From Adiantum capillus-veneris (Eukaryota; Streptophyta; Polypodiopsida; Polypodiales; Pteridaceae), in the NCBI GenBank assembly GCA_014529385.2, contig CM043958.1:77376669-77440668 (forward strand): a stretch of DNA of 64,000 bases, written 5' to 3'. The notes under the pieces were generated by a model. It saw nothing but the letters and a program-made list of their open reading frames with translations. It was not told where the DNA came from and made no database searches. The translations under genes were made by a program, and so were the position numbers. Of this stretch, positions 21,935 to 34,799 are shown piece after piece; within the stretch, counting starts at the first letter, position 1, and each line of letters starts with the position of its first letter.

Positions 21935-22124
21935 ATGATTGAACGGGATGACATCTCTACCAAATTGGGAGCATTGTGTTATGCCACAGCTAATGACCAT
22001 ATTCAACCTTAAGTTTTGTCAACTATCAAAAAGTGCTAATGAAATCCTTCCATCATGCATTGAGGATGATATCGATTCCCATGAGCTTCTTGATAGCAAG
22101 TCTAGTCCAAACATTCTGGAATAA
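21935..22124 (+). pseudogene. Acidic C-terminal exon-like segment, copy 2
   Basis: This is the diverged copy of 18380-18565, carrying an internal TAA and a frameshift but keeping NEILPS, IEDDIDSH and the final codons up to a TAA. Homology extends into about 80 bases of 3' flank, ending at a (GT)n tract in both copies. Confidence 0.5.
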
Positions 22125-22479
22125 CATAAATTTTATTACAAATAGGTTTTTCTTAGTATTGAAAATATTTCTCCATAATCATCAAAATCAATTGTTGTGT
22201 ATATGTAAATATATCTTTGTGTGTGTGTGTGAGTGTGTGTGTGTGTGCACGCAAGCGCACATTGCTGTATCAAACTTAATACATATATACAAAAGAACGT
22301 AACATCCAAAAGACAACTAGCTTTAGACAACTGGACAATGATTTGTACAAAAACGTTTCAGTTTTAGATTCAATTTTGTACAATATAATAAGGATGATGT
22401 ATCATTCAAATGATCCTATATACAAAAGAAATAGAGTTGTGGAGGTCATCCAAGTTGAATCAACAAGGACCTTCAAAGT
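22125..22479. other. 3' flank of exon-like copy 2 and end of gypsy copy D2
   Basis: It contains a (GT)n run (22217-22253). The right part lies downstream of the integrase tail of gypsy copy D2 and may include its 3' untranslated region or LTR. No clear LTR ends. Confidence 0.35.
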
Positions 22480-23960
22480 TGGATTGTAGCAATGCTAAAC
22501 CTATTTTCCATTATTTTCCCATCCAACGTAGCTAGTTTGACTACACCACTTGGTGAAACATCTTCAATGACAAAAGGACCGTGTCCCTTCTTCTTGAACT
22601 TGGATATATGTTGTTTTAAGGAGTAAATTAGAACCAAGTATCCTAGTTTTTGTTAGCAAATGTGAGTCAAAAAACTGTTTCTATTTTTGTTTATGTGCAT
22701 ATATATGAGCAATGACCGCTTATCTTTGTTCATCGAGTTCCAAGTCCTCGAGTCATTCTAACAACTCATGTCCTTTCCATTATGGTTTGTGTGCAACTCT
22801 GAGAGTGGGTAATAAAAATTACATGGGTAAGATTGCATCTAATCCATAGATCAAGTTAAAAGGAGTTGTGTTCAAGGCTGTTTTGAATGAAACTTGATAC
22901 GCCCATAATGGTCAATGAAGATGCATTTTCCAATTTTCTCTACCCGAACTAACAATCTTTGTAAGCACATAGCTCAAGATTTTGTTAGTGTGTTCAGCTT
23001 GTCCATTTGCTTGAGGATGATAGGGTACTGATTTATTATCTATCACCATGAACTCGTTTAGCAAGTGTTCAATCACTTCATTGAGAAAATGTGAACCTCT
23101 ATCACTTATCATCTCAATAAGAAGTCCGTACCTAGTGAATATGCACTCGTACATTAATGCAGCAATGGTTCTATTATCGTTCTTCCTAGTGGCTTGCGCA
23201 TCAGCCCATTTGATTAAGTAATCCATGGCCACAATGATATATTGAGCCTGATTTTTGTTTGTTGGTGGTTGTATTGGACTCACAAAGTCGATACCCACTT
23301 ATCAAATGCACGTGCTCCCATCATAGGTCACACTGACATACTATTAATTCTTGTTGGCATCTTAGCCCGTTGATGCATAATGCATCACATCGTCAAAAAA
23401 ATTCCTTCGCACTGGCAAACAATGTTGGCCACCAGATGCCTTCTATCAGTATAGCCTTGGCCGTGGTTTCATGAGAGAAATGACCTCCCGCAAGACCCGC
23501 GTGTGCTTGTTCCAAGATAGGAAGGTATTCATCCTCATTGGAACATAGTCTAAGTTGTTGGTCCTCTCCTCTCCGAGAGAGCTCATTTTCACAATGATAT
23601 ATTGAGCCTCAGTTTTGTATGTTGGTGGTCGTATGGGACCCATAAAGTCGATACCCCACTTAGCAAATGCACGTGCTCCCATCATAGGTCACACTGACAT
23701 ACTATTAATTCTTGTTGGCATCTTAGCCCATTGATGCATAATGCATCACATCGTCAAAAAAATTCTTTCGTGTTGGCAAACAATGTTGGCCACCAGATGC
23801 CTTCTATCAATATAGCCTTGGACGTGGCTTCATGAGAGAAATGACCTCTCGCAAGACCTGTGTGTGCTTGTTCCAAGATAGGAAGGTATTCATCCTCATT
23901 GGAACATAGTCTAAGTTGTTGGTCCTCTCCTCTCCGAGAGAACTGATTCTCAATCATTGT
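22480..23960 (-). pseudogene. Ty3/gypsy integrase, copy D2
   Basis: Integrase inserts element cDNA into the genome. The zinc-binding part reads EDEYLPILEQAHAGLAGGHFSHE and then GIWWPTLF. The core at 22912-23298 keeps all three catalytic positions: Asp in MGIDFVSPIQPP, Asp in MISDRGSHF and Glu in PQANGQAEHTNK. A chromodomain-like C-terminal region follows to about 22480 with several stops. A 361-bp tandem duplication repeats the zinc-binding segment and start of the core and shifts the frame. The spacer between RNase H and integrase is the same as in copy D1. Confidence 0.85.
23229..23950. repeat. 361-bp tandem duplication in integrase of copy D2
   Basis: CACAATGATATATTGAGCCT starts copy 1 near 23229 and copy 2 near 23590; both end at CTCTCCTCTCCGAGAGA. 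The copies differ by a few per cent. The period is not a multiple of three. Confidence 0.9.
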
Positions 23961-24119
23961 ATAGCTGGCTACTTTAGTCTCTATTGCTCTTCGTCGTCCG
24001 TTTACTCATATCTTTCGGGAATGTTCTTTTAGTTAGATATTCCACCAAATATCTACTTCATTGTGGTGTCACCAAAATCTGAAACAACGTGGCATGGGAT
24101 ATGGCAGCTTTTTCTTTAC

Positions 24120-25123
24120 ATTGACAGCAGTTGTCCATGTAATCATGAACATCTTTCGTCATGGTAGGCCGATACCCCTAGCTAAGTTAACCGTCATAAG
24201 GTTTGGTCTTTTGCAAAATGGAGTTTCAATACCGTAGTTGAGCTTGACTCAAATAAATATCTTGTTCCTCCAGGTTGATGTACAAAAGTAGAATTCCATC
24301 CTTATTTTTTAGATATAGTCTTCAAGCCAACAATTGATATAAGACACATTGCTCTATCAATCGTGGTGTAATAGAAAGCAGTATTTGGGAATCTACTTGT
24401 GCTATGATCATTAGAGATACAAGATCTTTTGACCATCTAAGAATCATTTCCACAAAGAACAGATAAGCATTTGGTAAATCATCTTCTACCCCCTTTGGTG
24501 CTTTCCCTGAGGTAATCCTGGACAGATGATCCACTCTTTGGTGCATGGTGCCCTTTTTGACTACCACTCTGAAATCAAATTCAAGTCGGATGATAAACCA
24601 CCTTAAAATTCTTCTTGTATTGCATGTATTGTTCACCAAATAGAGTAAGGCTTGATGATCCACAAAAAAAAGACATACTTGTTCACTAACAAGTAATGTC
24701 GAAATCTCTTGACTACGTACACCATTTCAAGACCTTCCCTTGCAATGGTTGTGTGATTCTTTTTGCTAGGTTTAGTTGTTTGTTGGCATATGAGATAGGG
24801 AAATCCATATTAGTCCCCTCTCTTGGCCGAGCTAATATGCACCCAATAGCTAAATTTAAAGCATCTACATGCACATGGAAAACTTTGTTCCAATCTGGAG
24901 TCTTCAATATTGGTGTTGTGGTCAAAGCTTGTTTAAGATTTTGGAAGGATTCATCGAATTCATATGTCCACTCAAAATGAGTTATAAGGCTATAAATGGG
25001 TTTAGCTATGAATGCATACATGTAGATGAATCTATGGTAATAGCCACAATATCCCATAAATGCATGAACTTCCTTGACGTTTGTTGGTCTAGCCATTTCA
25101 ACAATCACTGCCACCTTTTTCAT
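24120..25123 (-). pseudogene. Ty3/gypsy connection and RNase H, copy D2
   Basis: RNase H degrades template RNA during reverse transcription. The segment 24713-25123 has the RT-RNase H connection (FMGYCGYYHRFI) and the start of RNase H (FHVHVDALNLAIG, with the first catalytic Asp). The end of RNase H (DHQALLYLVN, LEFDFRVVVKKG, DHLSRIT) is at 24322-24663, in another frame. It is followed by a poorly preserved spacer with a CQCKEKAAISH motif. Confidence 0.8.
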
Positions 25124-25203
25124 GTCTATGGAAAGACCATTTTTTGATACAATATGTCTAAGAATTTTGTATTATCTAACCATAAAGATGCATTTTTTAG
25201 GAT

Positions 25204-26825
<1,622 letters not shown>

Positions 26826-27212
26826 GGCTTCGTTACGATTTTCTTTTTTTTTATTGTCCTGGAGGATATGTTCTGTTTAGCCTTTTTTGGGCCTTTTTTC
26901 AATCCTCTTTGGCACCTGTAGTAGATATTGGAGCTATTTGGCCCCCTGAAGGAATTGAAGTCTTTTAGGGAATCCCTCTTCTAAATACCCTCATTCTCCT
27001 TCTCTTTGGATATGTTGTGACTTAGGCTCGTTATGCGATACTTGCAGGTTTAAAATAATAAGAAGTTCATGCTCTTTAATAGCTATTGTTTGGCTGGCTT
27101 TAGTTTTCACTGGGTTTTAAGGAATGGAAATTATGAAGCACTTTTTATTATCTCTGATGGTATTTATGGGTTTTCTTTTTTTTTAGCAACTACGTTCTTT
27201 GGCTTCAAAGCA
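26826..27212 (+). pseudogene. cox3: Nuclear copy of mitochondrial cox3 (NUMT fragment)
   Basis: Read across frameshifts, the plus strand matches the middle of cytochrome c oxidase subunit 3, an inner-membrane subunit of respiratory complex [10 protein letters not shown] is followed by [21 protein letters not shown], an LNTLILL-like stretch, ALVFTGF with GMEI, ISDGIYG and SFFLATTFFGF. In cox3 these segments occur in this order. Single-base losses in T and G runs shift the frame several times, and internal stops are present. Both ends of the gene are missing. The right end abuts a perfect hairpin and a LINE 3' tail. The identification is by recognition of conserved cox3 segments. Confidence 0.85.
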
Positions 27213-27223
27213 GCTGCCTCAAG

Positions 27224-27264
27224 CACATGTGGAGGTGGGCACTTAACGCCCACCTCCACATGTG
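27224..27264. repeat. Perfect 17-bp inverted repeat, CACATGTGGAGGTGGGC
   Basis: The arms are 27224-27240 and 27248-27264, with loop ACTTAAC. The arm motif CACATGTGGAGGT recurs in the palindromic tract at 29130-29247. It lies between the cox3 fragment and a (GA)n tract. Confidence 0.92.
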
Positions 27265-27268
27265 TTTG

Positions 27269-27271
27269 AGA

Positions 27272-27302
<31 letters not shown>
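27269..27302. repeat. (GA)n tract at the 3' end of LINE-X copy a
   Basis: On the LINE sense (minus) strand this is (TC)n directly following GATAATAAAAT, the conserved LINE-X 3' terminus. Confidence 0.9.
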
Positions 27303-27303
<1 letters not shown>

Positions 27304-27495
27304 TTTTATTATCGTCCTCAGAGGTCAAATATGACCTATGGGGCCAAAGTTACATGTGATGTAGTATGTGTGTGGATGATGAGTGACTCTTGATGCTCCA
27401 AAATTGTGGTGATGAGAGTCGCAATGGAGAGCCCACAAAGGAAAGTGTGTAGGTCCAAGTCATGGCCAAAAAATGTGAGGGAAGCAAGTTCGGAT
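27303..27495 (-). mobile_element. LINE-X copy a, 3' untranslated end
   Basis: The minus strand carries the LINE-X terminal block: CCATGACTTGGACCTACACAC, then ATCACCACAATTTTGGAGCA, then GGTCATATTTGACCTCTGAG, ending GATAATAAAAT before (TC)n. The same block ends the copies at 30868, 33542, 45699 and 58145. Confidence 0.85.
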
Positions 27496-27796
27496 GTGAC
27501 CAAAAGTTGTGCTTGTCATCTTTCACAATTGATACAAAATCTTCCAATCCTTTCTTAACCATACATGCTACCCGTCCTTGCCCTCTTCGTTGCTTGAGAT
27601 TATTTGACCACATCAATGAATGTACATTGTAATCCTCCAACCCGATACTCCTTTGTATATCATGCTCCCAAGTTTCAACAAGAAGTACAACATCGGCTTT
27701 GCTTGTTAGTTCATCAATGCTAACCCCTACATTCCATGGGTATTTATTACAATTCCGAAATCCTATTTTCAATTGTAACTCGGTCTCATAGGTCAC
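27496..27796 (-). pseudogene. LINE-X copy a, ORF2 endonuclease N-terminus (internal deletion)
   Basis: The frame encodes the start of an apurinic-type endonuclease, which nicks target DNA for LINE insertion. LKIGFRNCNKYPWNVGV, ADVVLLVETWEHD (with the conserved Glu), LKQRRGQGRVACMVKKGLE and FVSIVKDDKHN are readable. Directly after that the sequence jumps to the 3' untranslated block, so the rest of the endonuclease and the whole reverse transcriptase are absent. The joint shares CAAC with the normal 3' region. Confidence 0.8.
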
Positions 27797-27802
27797 GCAT
27801 TC

Positions 27803-28752
27803 CTATTTGCTAGAGGGACTTGCCTCCTTCTTGGGCACATTTTCTTCATGAGAGATCTCCTTGTTTTGCTTATTCCTCTATTCATATGCCTTCCGACGCG
27901 TATTTTGTTGCTTAATAGTGTGATCTTCACATACAAAACATTTTGTATTCCTCAAATAAATCCAACTATTATCAAGGATAATATTTCATTTGGTGTCATC
28001 CGGCATGGTGCATACAATTGGCCATTCTCCTGAGCAAGGAGCGCCTTGCTTACCCACTCTATGTGCTCCATAAACCATAATTCCTAACATGCCAAAGTGG
28101 GTTTTGAATAAACTTTTAATAACAATGGCAAGATAAGGAGGTGTCTTTTCCTTCTCTTTGGAAATTCCACGAATAACAATATTCTTGGAACATCGCTATC
28201 ATTCCTTAAACTCCTCTACATCCACATTCTCAACATCCTTTGTTTGAGCCATAGCTTGCATGAGGGAGGAATTAGGAACCACATTGCTACTACATACATC
28301 AGTCCAAGAGTTTTTTGTGCATAGATTTTTCATTTCACATACATCCCGACTCATTGTGTCAAATTTCTCATCTTTTAATACAAGGTCATGCTCTACTTTT
28401 CTCATGTGCTCCTTCAAAGCATTCAAGCCCACAAGAGAGCGTTTACATTCTTTGACTTTCTCTTCAAGTTGCATCAAACGTGCTTTTTGCATCTCAAGTG
28501 TCCTCTTGAGATTTCATTCTCAACCACAAGAACCCTTAACATGCCATTCTCCATTGCAAGTGCCTCTAGGTCTTCACCTTTTTGGTTCATGATATCTTGC
28601 AACGATACCAAGTATGCCATGATCATGGTTTTTTATTTCGTTGGTTGAGTGGTTGTGTTGCTATCTCCACACTTAGAATATTTTAGATCATTTTCTACAA
28701 TGGTTGTGGACCTTGTTGAAGAAGAAGAACCCTTGCAAGTTTCGGAAGACAT
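27803..28752 (-). pseudogene. LINE-X copy a, ORF1
   Basis: ORF1 proteins bind LINE RNA. The start ATG is at 28752 (MSSETCKGSSSSTRS). A coiled coil follows (LMQLEEKVKECKRSLVGLNALKEHM), then an RRM-like part (NIVIRGISKEKEKTPP, LFKTHFGMLGIMVYGAHRVGK) and a C-terminal segment with KCFVCEDHTIKQQNTRRKAYE. It ends at a TAG (27803-27805) seven bases before the ORF2 frame. There are at least four in-frame stops and one frameshift near 28500. This is the most complete ORF1 of the family in the window. Confidence 0.75.
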
Positions 28753-28975
28753 TGTATGTAAAATAAGATATGATAGTCAACTTCTCCAAAACTATTTACT
28801 TGGAAATACTACTACAAAAATGCCTTCCATAACTCTAAAAATTTTTACTTTTATATTACTGCATAGAGGGCATTGTGCTCTTTGATTGAGGCTATAGATC
28901 ACCCAAATCGGAGTTCGAATGAAGGAGTTATGATCAAAAGAGTAAACTATTGTCTACTAGATAAAAACGATTGAG
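28753..28975 (-). mobile_element. LINE-X copy a, 5' untranslated leader
   Basis: The minus strand starts straight after (TC)n with AATCGTTTTTATCTAGTAGAC and runs about 220 bases to the ORF1 ATG. Homologous leaders start at the same point, also straight after (TC)n, at 33511 and 56275. Confidence 0.7.
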
Positions 28976-29013
28976 AAAGAGAGAGAGAGGGGGGGGGGAC
29001 ACACACACACACA

Positions 29014-29077
<64 letters not shown>

Positions 29078-29081
29078 ATAT

Positions 29082-29131
<50 letters not shown>

Positions 29132-29156
29132 CATGTGGAGGTACGTCCACCTCCAC

Positions 29157-29195
<39 letters not shown>

Positions 29196-29201
29196 ATATT
29201 T

Positions 29202-29236
<35 letters not shown>

Positions 29237-29248
29237 CCTCCACATGTG

Positions 29249-29297
<49 letters not shown>
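28976..29297. repeat. Nested palindromic compound microsatellite
   Basis: In order: (GA)n, a G run, (CA)n, TAT, (GT)n, ACATATCCCTCC, (CT)n, CATGTGGAGGT, a 6-base loop, ACCTCCACATG, (GA)n, GGGAGGGATAT, (CA)n, TGTACCTCCACATGTG, (GA)n. The CATGTGGAGGT arms (29132-29142 and 29149-29159) are the centre of a much longer inverted repeat whose arms include the CT/GA, CCCTCCC/GGGAGGG and GT/CA blocks. Confidence 0.9.
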
Positions 29298-29300
<3 letters not shown>

Positions 29301-30229
29301 AATTATCATCCATGGAGATCAGATATGACCTATGGGACCAAACACAAAACATTACAAAGGGTTCTTTCAAACATGGGGGGGGTTGTGGGATACATCTCAG
29401 TTAAGGATTGAGGGTCCAAAAAGGGGAGGTAAGATAAGATGAACAAAATCTATGGAGAGAGGGGTGAGGAGGGAGCCGGTTTGGGAGTCTAAAGCTCTTG
29501 AATAATGGCTTTACCTCCTTGATAGACTACCCATTTCCCTGCTTTGTGTGCTTCTCGTATCTTTTTGAGTTATGTCTTCTTCTACTTGAGTTGAGTGGGT
29601 GTAAGATCTTTTGCAAACCACATTTTGGTATCCTTGAGAAGCCTTGATTGCAAAAGGAGCTTGATGCGGTCCGCCTTAGTTTTGATGTGAGGAATACATT
29701 ATTGATGTGAAGTTTGTGTGCAAGAGAAGTGATTGTTGTTGGATCCCATTGTACCATGTCGATTACGAATGGGATGTGGACAAAAGACTCATGAAACTTG
29801 AGGTCCCCTTACCCTTTCTAGTCGCTTGGGAGCCCGTTAATGCAAACTTTGAGGGTGATATCCTCCTATCATTGTCGTTCGCATAGCATGGATGTGCCAC
29901 AATCTTCAACCTTGCAAGAGATTACCTCTTGTACTTAAGTTTTGACTTCCTTTGTGACCTCCTTTGTGAGGGAGGTCTCTACTTATTTCTTTGCCTTATT
30001 AAACTTGACTTCTATCTGTTTCAAATCCTACTCCTTGTAGTTTTCTACTGTGAGACGGGCCTCAAAGGCTCCAAGCCTTTGTTTCAGCTTGTCATTCTCA
30101 TTGTGCAATCTTTTGACTTTGGTTTGGAGATGGGTGATGTTGTCCACAGGTGTCGCCACGACTTTGACAAAGTTGAGCTTACCTCAGGACAAGGCTCCGA
30201 TAGTGATGAGTGAAAGGTGGGCTTCTTGA

Positions 30230-30230
<1 letters not shown>
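29298..30230 (-). pseudogene. ORF1-only LINE-derived element between (TC)n tracts
   Basis: On the minus strand a heptad-rich coiled coil is followed by a segment ending SRLLKDTKMWFAKDLTPTQ, IREAHKAGKWVVYQGGKAII, across frameshifts. This pattern (basic segment, LTPTQ, EAHKAGKW, GGKA) is like the C-terminal domain of L1-type ORF1 proteins. It is followed directly by a 3' region ending CCCATAGGTCATATCTGATC...GATAATTCAATC and (TC)n, a variant of the LINE-X terminus. No endonuclease or reverse transcriptase is present. The other end also abuts (TC)n (30231). The ORF1 identification is moderate. Confidence 0.5.
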
Positions 30231-30317
<87 letters not shown>

Positions 30318-30318
30318 C
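30231..30318. repeat. (GA)n tract
   Basis: An almost pure GA run of about 88 bp at the 5' side of the ORF1-only element. Confidence 0.95.
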
Positions 30319-30647
30319 TCCAACGTTGTAGAAGAGAAGCATGATGCTAAGTTGAAGAAGTAGAAAAGTTGCACCTTGACACCACACAAACTCAACTCGT
30401 GGCAGATCTCGCGTTGACCTTCAAGATGCTAGCCAAGGTGTGGTGGACATAAAAGTGCATAGATGCAACCCTACTACATAAGCGCCATGCCAGCAAATTC
30501 AAAACCAAGAAACCATGGTGCTAAAGGCTGCAACCTCTGCACCTATGACATCTCTCACACTCGCTACTTTCCCAAAGCTTCCTTGTCGCATCGCATCCTC
30601 GAGCTCACATCTGCATGTTCAAGGTCGTATGTCTTAGTCGATTGGTT
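30319..30647. other. Unassigned spacer
   Basis: About 330 bp without a recognisable gene or repeat, between two long simple-sequence tracts. Confidence 0.5.
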
Positions 30648-30830
<183 letters not shown>

Positions 30831-30867
30831 TTGAGGGCAAGAGAGGGATTGAAAGAGATAGAGAAAT

Positions 30868-31751
30868 ATATTTTATTATCATCCTCGAAGGTCAAATATA
30901 ACGTATGGGACCAAAGTTACATGTGATGTAGTATGTGTGGGTCTGATGAGTGATTCTTGATGCCCCAAATTTTGGTGATGAGAGTCACAATGGAGAGCCC
31001 ACACTGTGGTTGGGAGAGGAAAGTGTGTAGGTCTCTGTCATGGCTAAAGTTGTGAGGAAAGCAAGTTTGAATGTAACCAAAAGATGAGCACTCTAGTAGT
31101 GTGTGGTACTCATACTCTCAAACTTCCAAACAGAATAATGTGCACAATCACTTTAACTCTTTGCCATTGCCCCAATGCCTTGTCTCGCATCGAAGGGAGT
31201 GGGAGCTAAGCCGAATGGATGCGATAGTGTGTATCTATAACAAGGGGATAGGATCAAGCATGTAAGGTTGACTAAGGTTTCATCTTTCAGCAAAGAACAT
31301 GGTTTTGTAGTTGGTGGCAATATGGGTGATGTTATGGATGAAGCATGACCCATCGGACTTCTCCCAAGCCATAATACATTGACGTTGTAGAAAAGCTTCA
31401 TTCACTTCGAAGTCAATTTGAGGCATCATGTAGAAAGTGTAATGCATCCCATCTCCCAAACCACTTATTTATGTCTTGCATCCATCCTGTGCTCAAGATC
31501 TTGCTCTTATGCATCTGTTGAACTTTTTTGCTTGCTACCCATGCAACTATAGGAAGTCGATGTGAGGGGTTTTGATGCATCTTTATCATGTACTCCAAAA
31601 TCCTTTCCATGCCCATAACCTCAATTGGAAGAGATCCTGACTCAAGAAGTAGGAGTATATATGGTGTTTGTGTCTTAACTTGGAGAAAGTTTGTTAAAAA
31701 ATGCTTTTGGACATTGTCAAACTCTCTCCAAGTAGACTTTGATATGCTCTA
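30868..31751 (-). pseudogene. LINE-X copy c, ORF2 C-terminus and 3' end
   Basis: The minus strand encodes the post-RT part of ORF2 (MGMERILEYMIKMHQNPSHR, KILSTGWMQDINKWFG), then NEAFLQRQ-type sequence, and a 3' untranslated block ending GATAATAAAAT before T/C-rich DNA. The 5' side stops exactly at 31751/31752, where a copia-type LTR begins. It provides the empty-site comparison for the solo LTR at 34224 (ATGCAACTATAGGAAGTCG here). Confidence 0.8.
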
Positions 31752-32078
31752 TGTTGGGAATTTTGGTCTTTGTCCTAGAGTCACTAGAGTGCGAGTGAAT
31801 GAGAGAAGAGGTGGATGATCCCACATGTAAAGGTGTGAAGATGTAGAGCTACATAAAGCTCCCTTTATGAATAAACATTCCAAGTTTTGCATTACATGTC
31901 TCTTGTCTCTTGGTGAGCTTGTGATGAGCTAGCCAACTACTCAAGATCGTGGTTATGAGTCCAAGCTAACCTATCTTGCAACCTAATTTTCTTGAGTAAC
32001 AATCTAGCATAAACACTCATACATGTACATAATGTTTTTCTATCACCCACATTAGCTATCACGATCCCAATCCCATCA
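31752..32078 (+). mobile_element. Copia-type 5' LTR E
   Basis: This 327-bp segment starts TGTTGGGAAT and ends CCCATCA, two bases before a perfect TGGTATCAGAGC primer site. The left edge coincides with the break in LINE-X copy c. No second copy of this LTR is present in the window, so the element is truncated. Confidence 0.8.
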
Positions 32079-32080
32079 AG

Positions 32081-32092
32081 TGGTATCAGAGC
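32081..32092 (+). promoter_or_regulatory. tRNA-Met primer-binding site of LTR E
   Basis: TGGTATCAGAGC is an exact match to the common plant copia primer site, two bases downstream of the LTR. Confidence 0.9.
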
Positions 32093-33511
<1,419 letters not shown>

Positions 33512-33540
<29 letters not shown>

Positions 33541-33541
33541 T
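33512..33541. repeat. (GA)n between two LINE-X units
   Basis: This short GA run lies between the 5' leader fragment (left) and the 3' end (right) of two LINE-X sequences in the same orientation. Confidence 0.9.
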
Positions 33542-34218
33542 TTAATTATTGTCCTCGGAGGTCAAATATGACCTATGGGACCAAAATTACATGTGATGTA
33601 GTATGTGTGTGGCTGATGAGTGACTCTTGATGCTCCAAAATTGTGGTGATGAGAGTTGCACTTTAAGAGCCCACATTGTGGTTGGAAGAGGAAAGTGTGT
33701 AGGTCTAAGTCATGGCTAAAAATGTGACGGAAGAAAGTTAGAATAAGACCAAAAGTTGAGCACTCTAGTAGTGTGTGGTACTCAGACTCTCGAACTTGCA
33801 GTGAGCATAATGTGCACAATCAATTTGACTCTTCTCCATTGCCAAACGGCGTGTCTCACGTCAAACTGAGTGGGAGCTAAGCCGAATGGCTGCGATAGTG
33901 CGTGTTCTTGACAAGGGGATAGGCTCAAGCATGTAAGTGTGAGTACGGTTTCCCCTTTCAGCGAAGAACATGGTTTTGTAGTTGGGGGCAATATGGGTGG
34001 TGTGATGTATGAAGTGTGCCCCACCGGATTCCTCCCAAGCAGTAATACTTTGGTGTTGTAGAAAAGCTTCATTCACTTGCAAGTCAATTTAGGCATCATG
34101 TAGCAAGTGTAATGCATCCCATCTCCCAAACAACTTCTTTATGTCTTGCATCCATCCAGGGCTCAAGATCTTGCTTTTATGTGTCTTTTGAACTTTTTTA
34201 CTTGCTTGCCATGCAATT
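33542..34218 (-). pseudogene. LINE-X main copy, ORF2 C-terminus and 3' end
   Basis: The minus strand carries NEAFLQHQSITAWEESGG and, after frameshifts, a C-terminal finger CTLCSLQVRESEYHTLLEC (C-x2-C...H-x4-C), as in many plant LINEs. The 3' untranslated block ends GACAATAATTAAATC before (TC)n. It continues, across the solo LTR, with the segment to its right. Confidence 0.8.
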
Positions 34219-34223
34219 GTAGG

Positions 34224-34799
34224 TGTAGAAAGCTACAGTGTCACTTTCACAAGACACAGTTAGTACACTTGGTTTGACCTGGTTCACACTGGACGGACTC
34301 TCTGGCCTGGGCAGTGACACATGGCAGGGATACAGACGGTGGTCTATTGGACATCGTGGCCAGGTCACCACCACCACTCAGTTTGGAGATAGACTTAGAT
34401 GGCTGACATTTATGAGCCGTTGGTGGCTCTGTATGGGGGTACATGTGAGTAGTAGATGTTGGGTCACGATTATTATCTTCTTCATATATGGTCCAGCGTC
34501 GTCATCTTGAGTAGCGAGTCTATATACACAACACGTCTTCACCATCCCTGCACATATGAGGCTTGACACCCCCATTGTACCTGTGAGTTATGGGCTAGAG
34601 TTGAGTGTGTTGCCACGCCAGATTCTGTATCGATTCTTTGAGAAAGTCGAGTCATATGTTCTGGTCTGCTGTTGTGTCTCTGTGAGATCAGTTGTTATCT
34701 ATTCTTTCTTTGTTTTTAGTCGGTTTTGAGTGAGATTGTCACGCACATTGCACTAAGGAGCGCCCACTATAGAGAGCACAACACATTATCTGCGCTATA
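34224..34799 (+). mobile_element. Solo LTR C, copy 2
   Basis: The 576-bp segment starts TGTAGAAAGC and ends GCGCTATA, with a perfect 5-bp duplication GTAGG on both sides (34219-34223 and 34800-34804). It splits LINE-X ORF2. The uninterrupted site is seen in LINE-X copy c near 31550. Its inverted homologue is at 12018-12621. The last base pair of the expected CA end is changed to TA. No internal region is present. Confidence 0.85.

Noticed and set aside
18340-22240. The two exon-like repeats as LTRs of a 3.9-kb element
   Set aside because: No TG/CA ends, primer site, polypurine tract or target duplication could be placed, so it is kept only as an alternative in the findings.
28934-29411. Open frames of poly-Leu/Ser, Arg/Glu, His/Thr and Cys/Val, here and at most GA/GT tracts
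   Set aside because: They are translations of dinucleotide repeats, open in several frames on both strands, and have no coding character.
34238-34510. 90-codon plus-strand open frame
   Set aside because: It lies wholly inside the solo LTR C and is broken in the homologous copy at 12018-12621.
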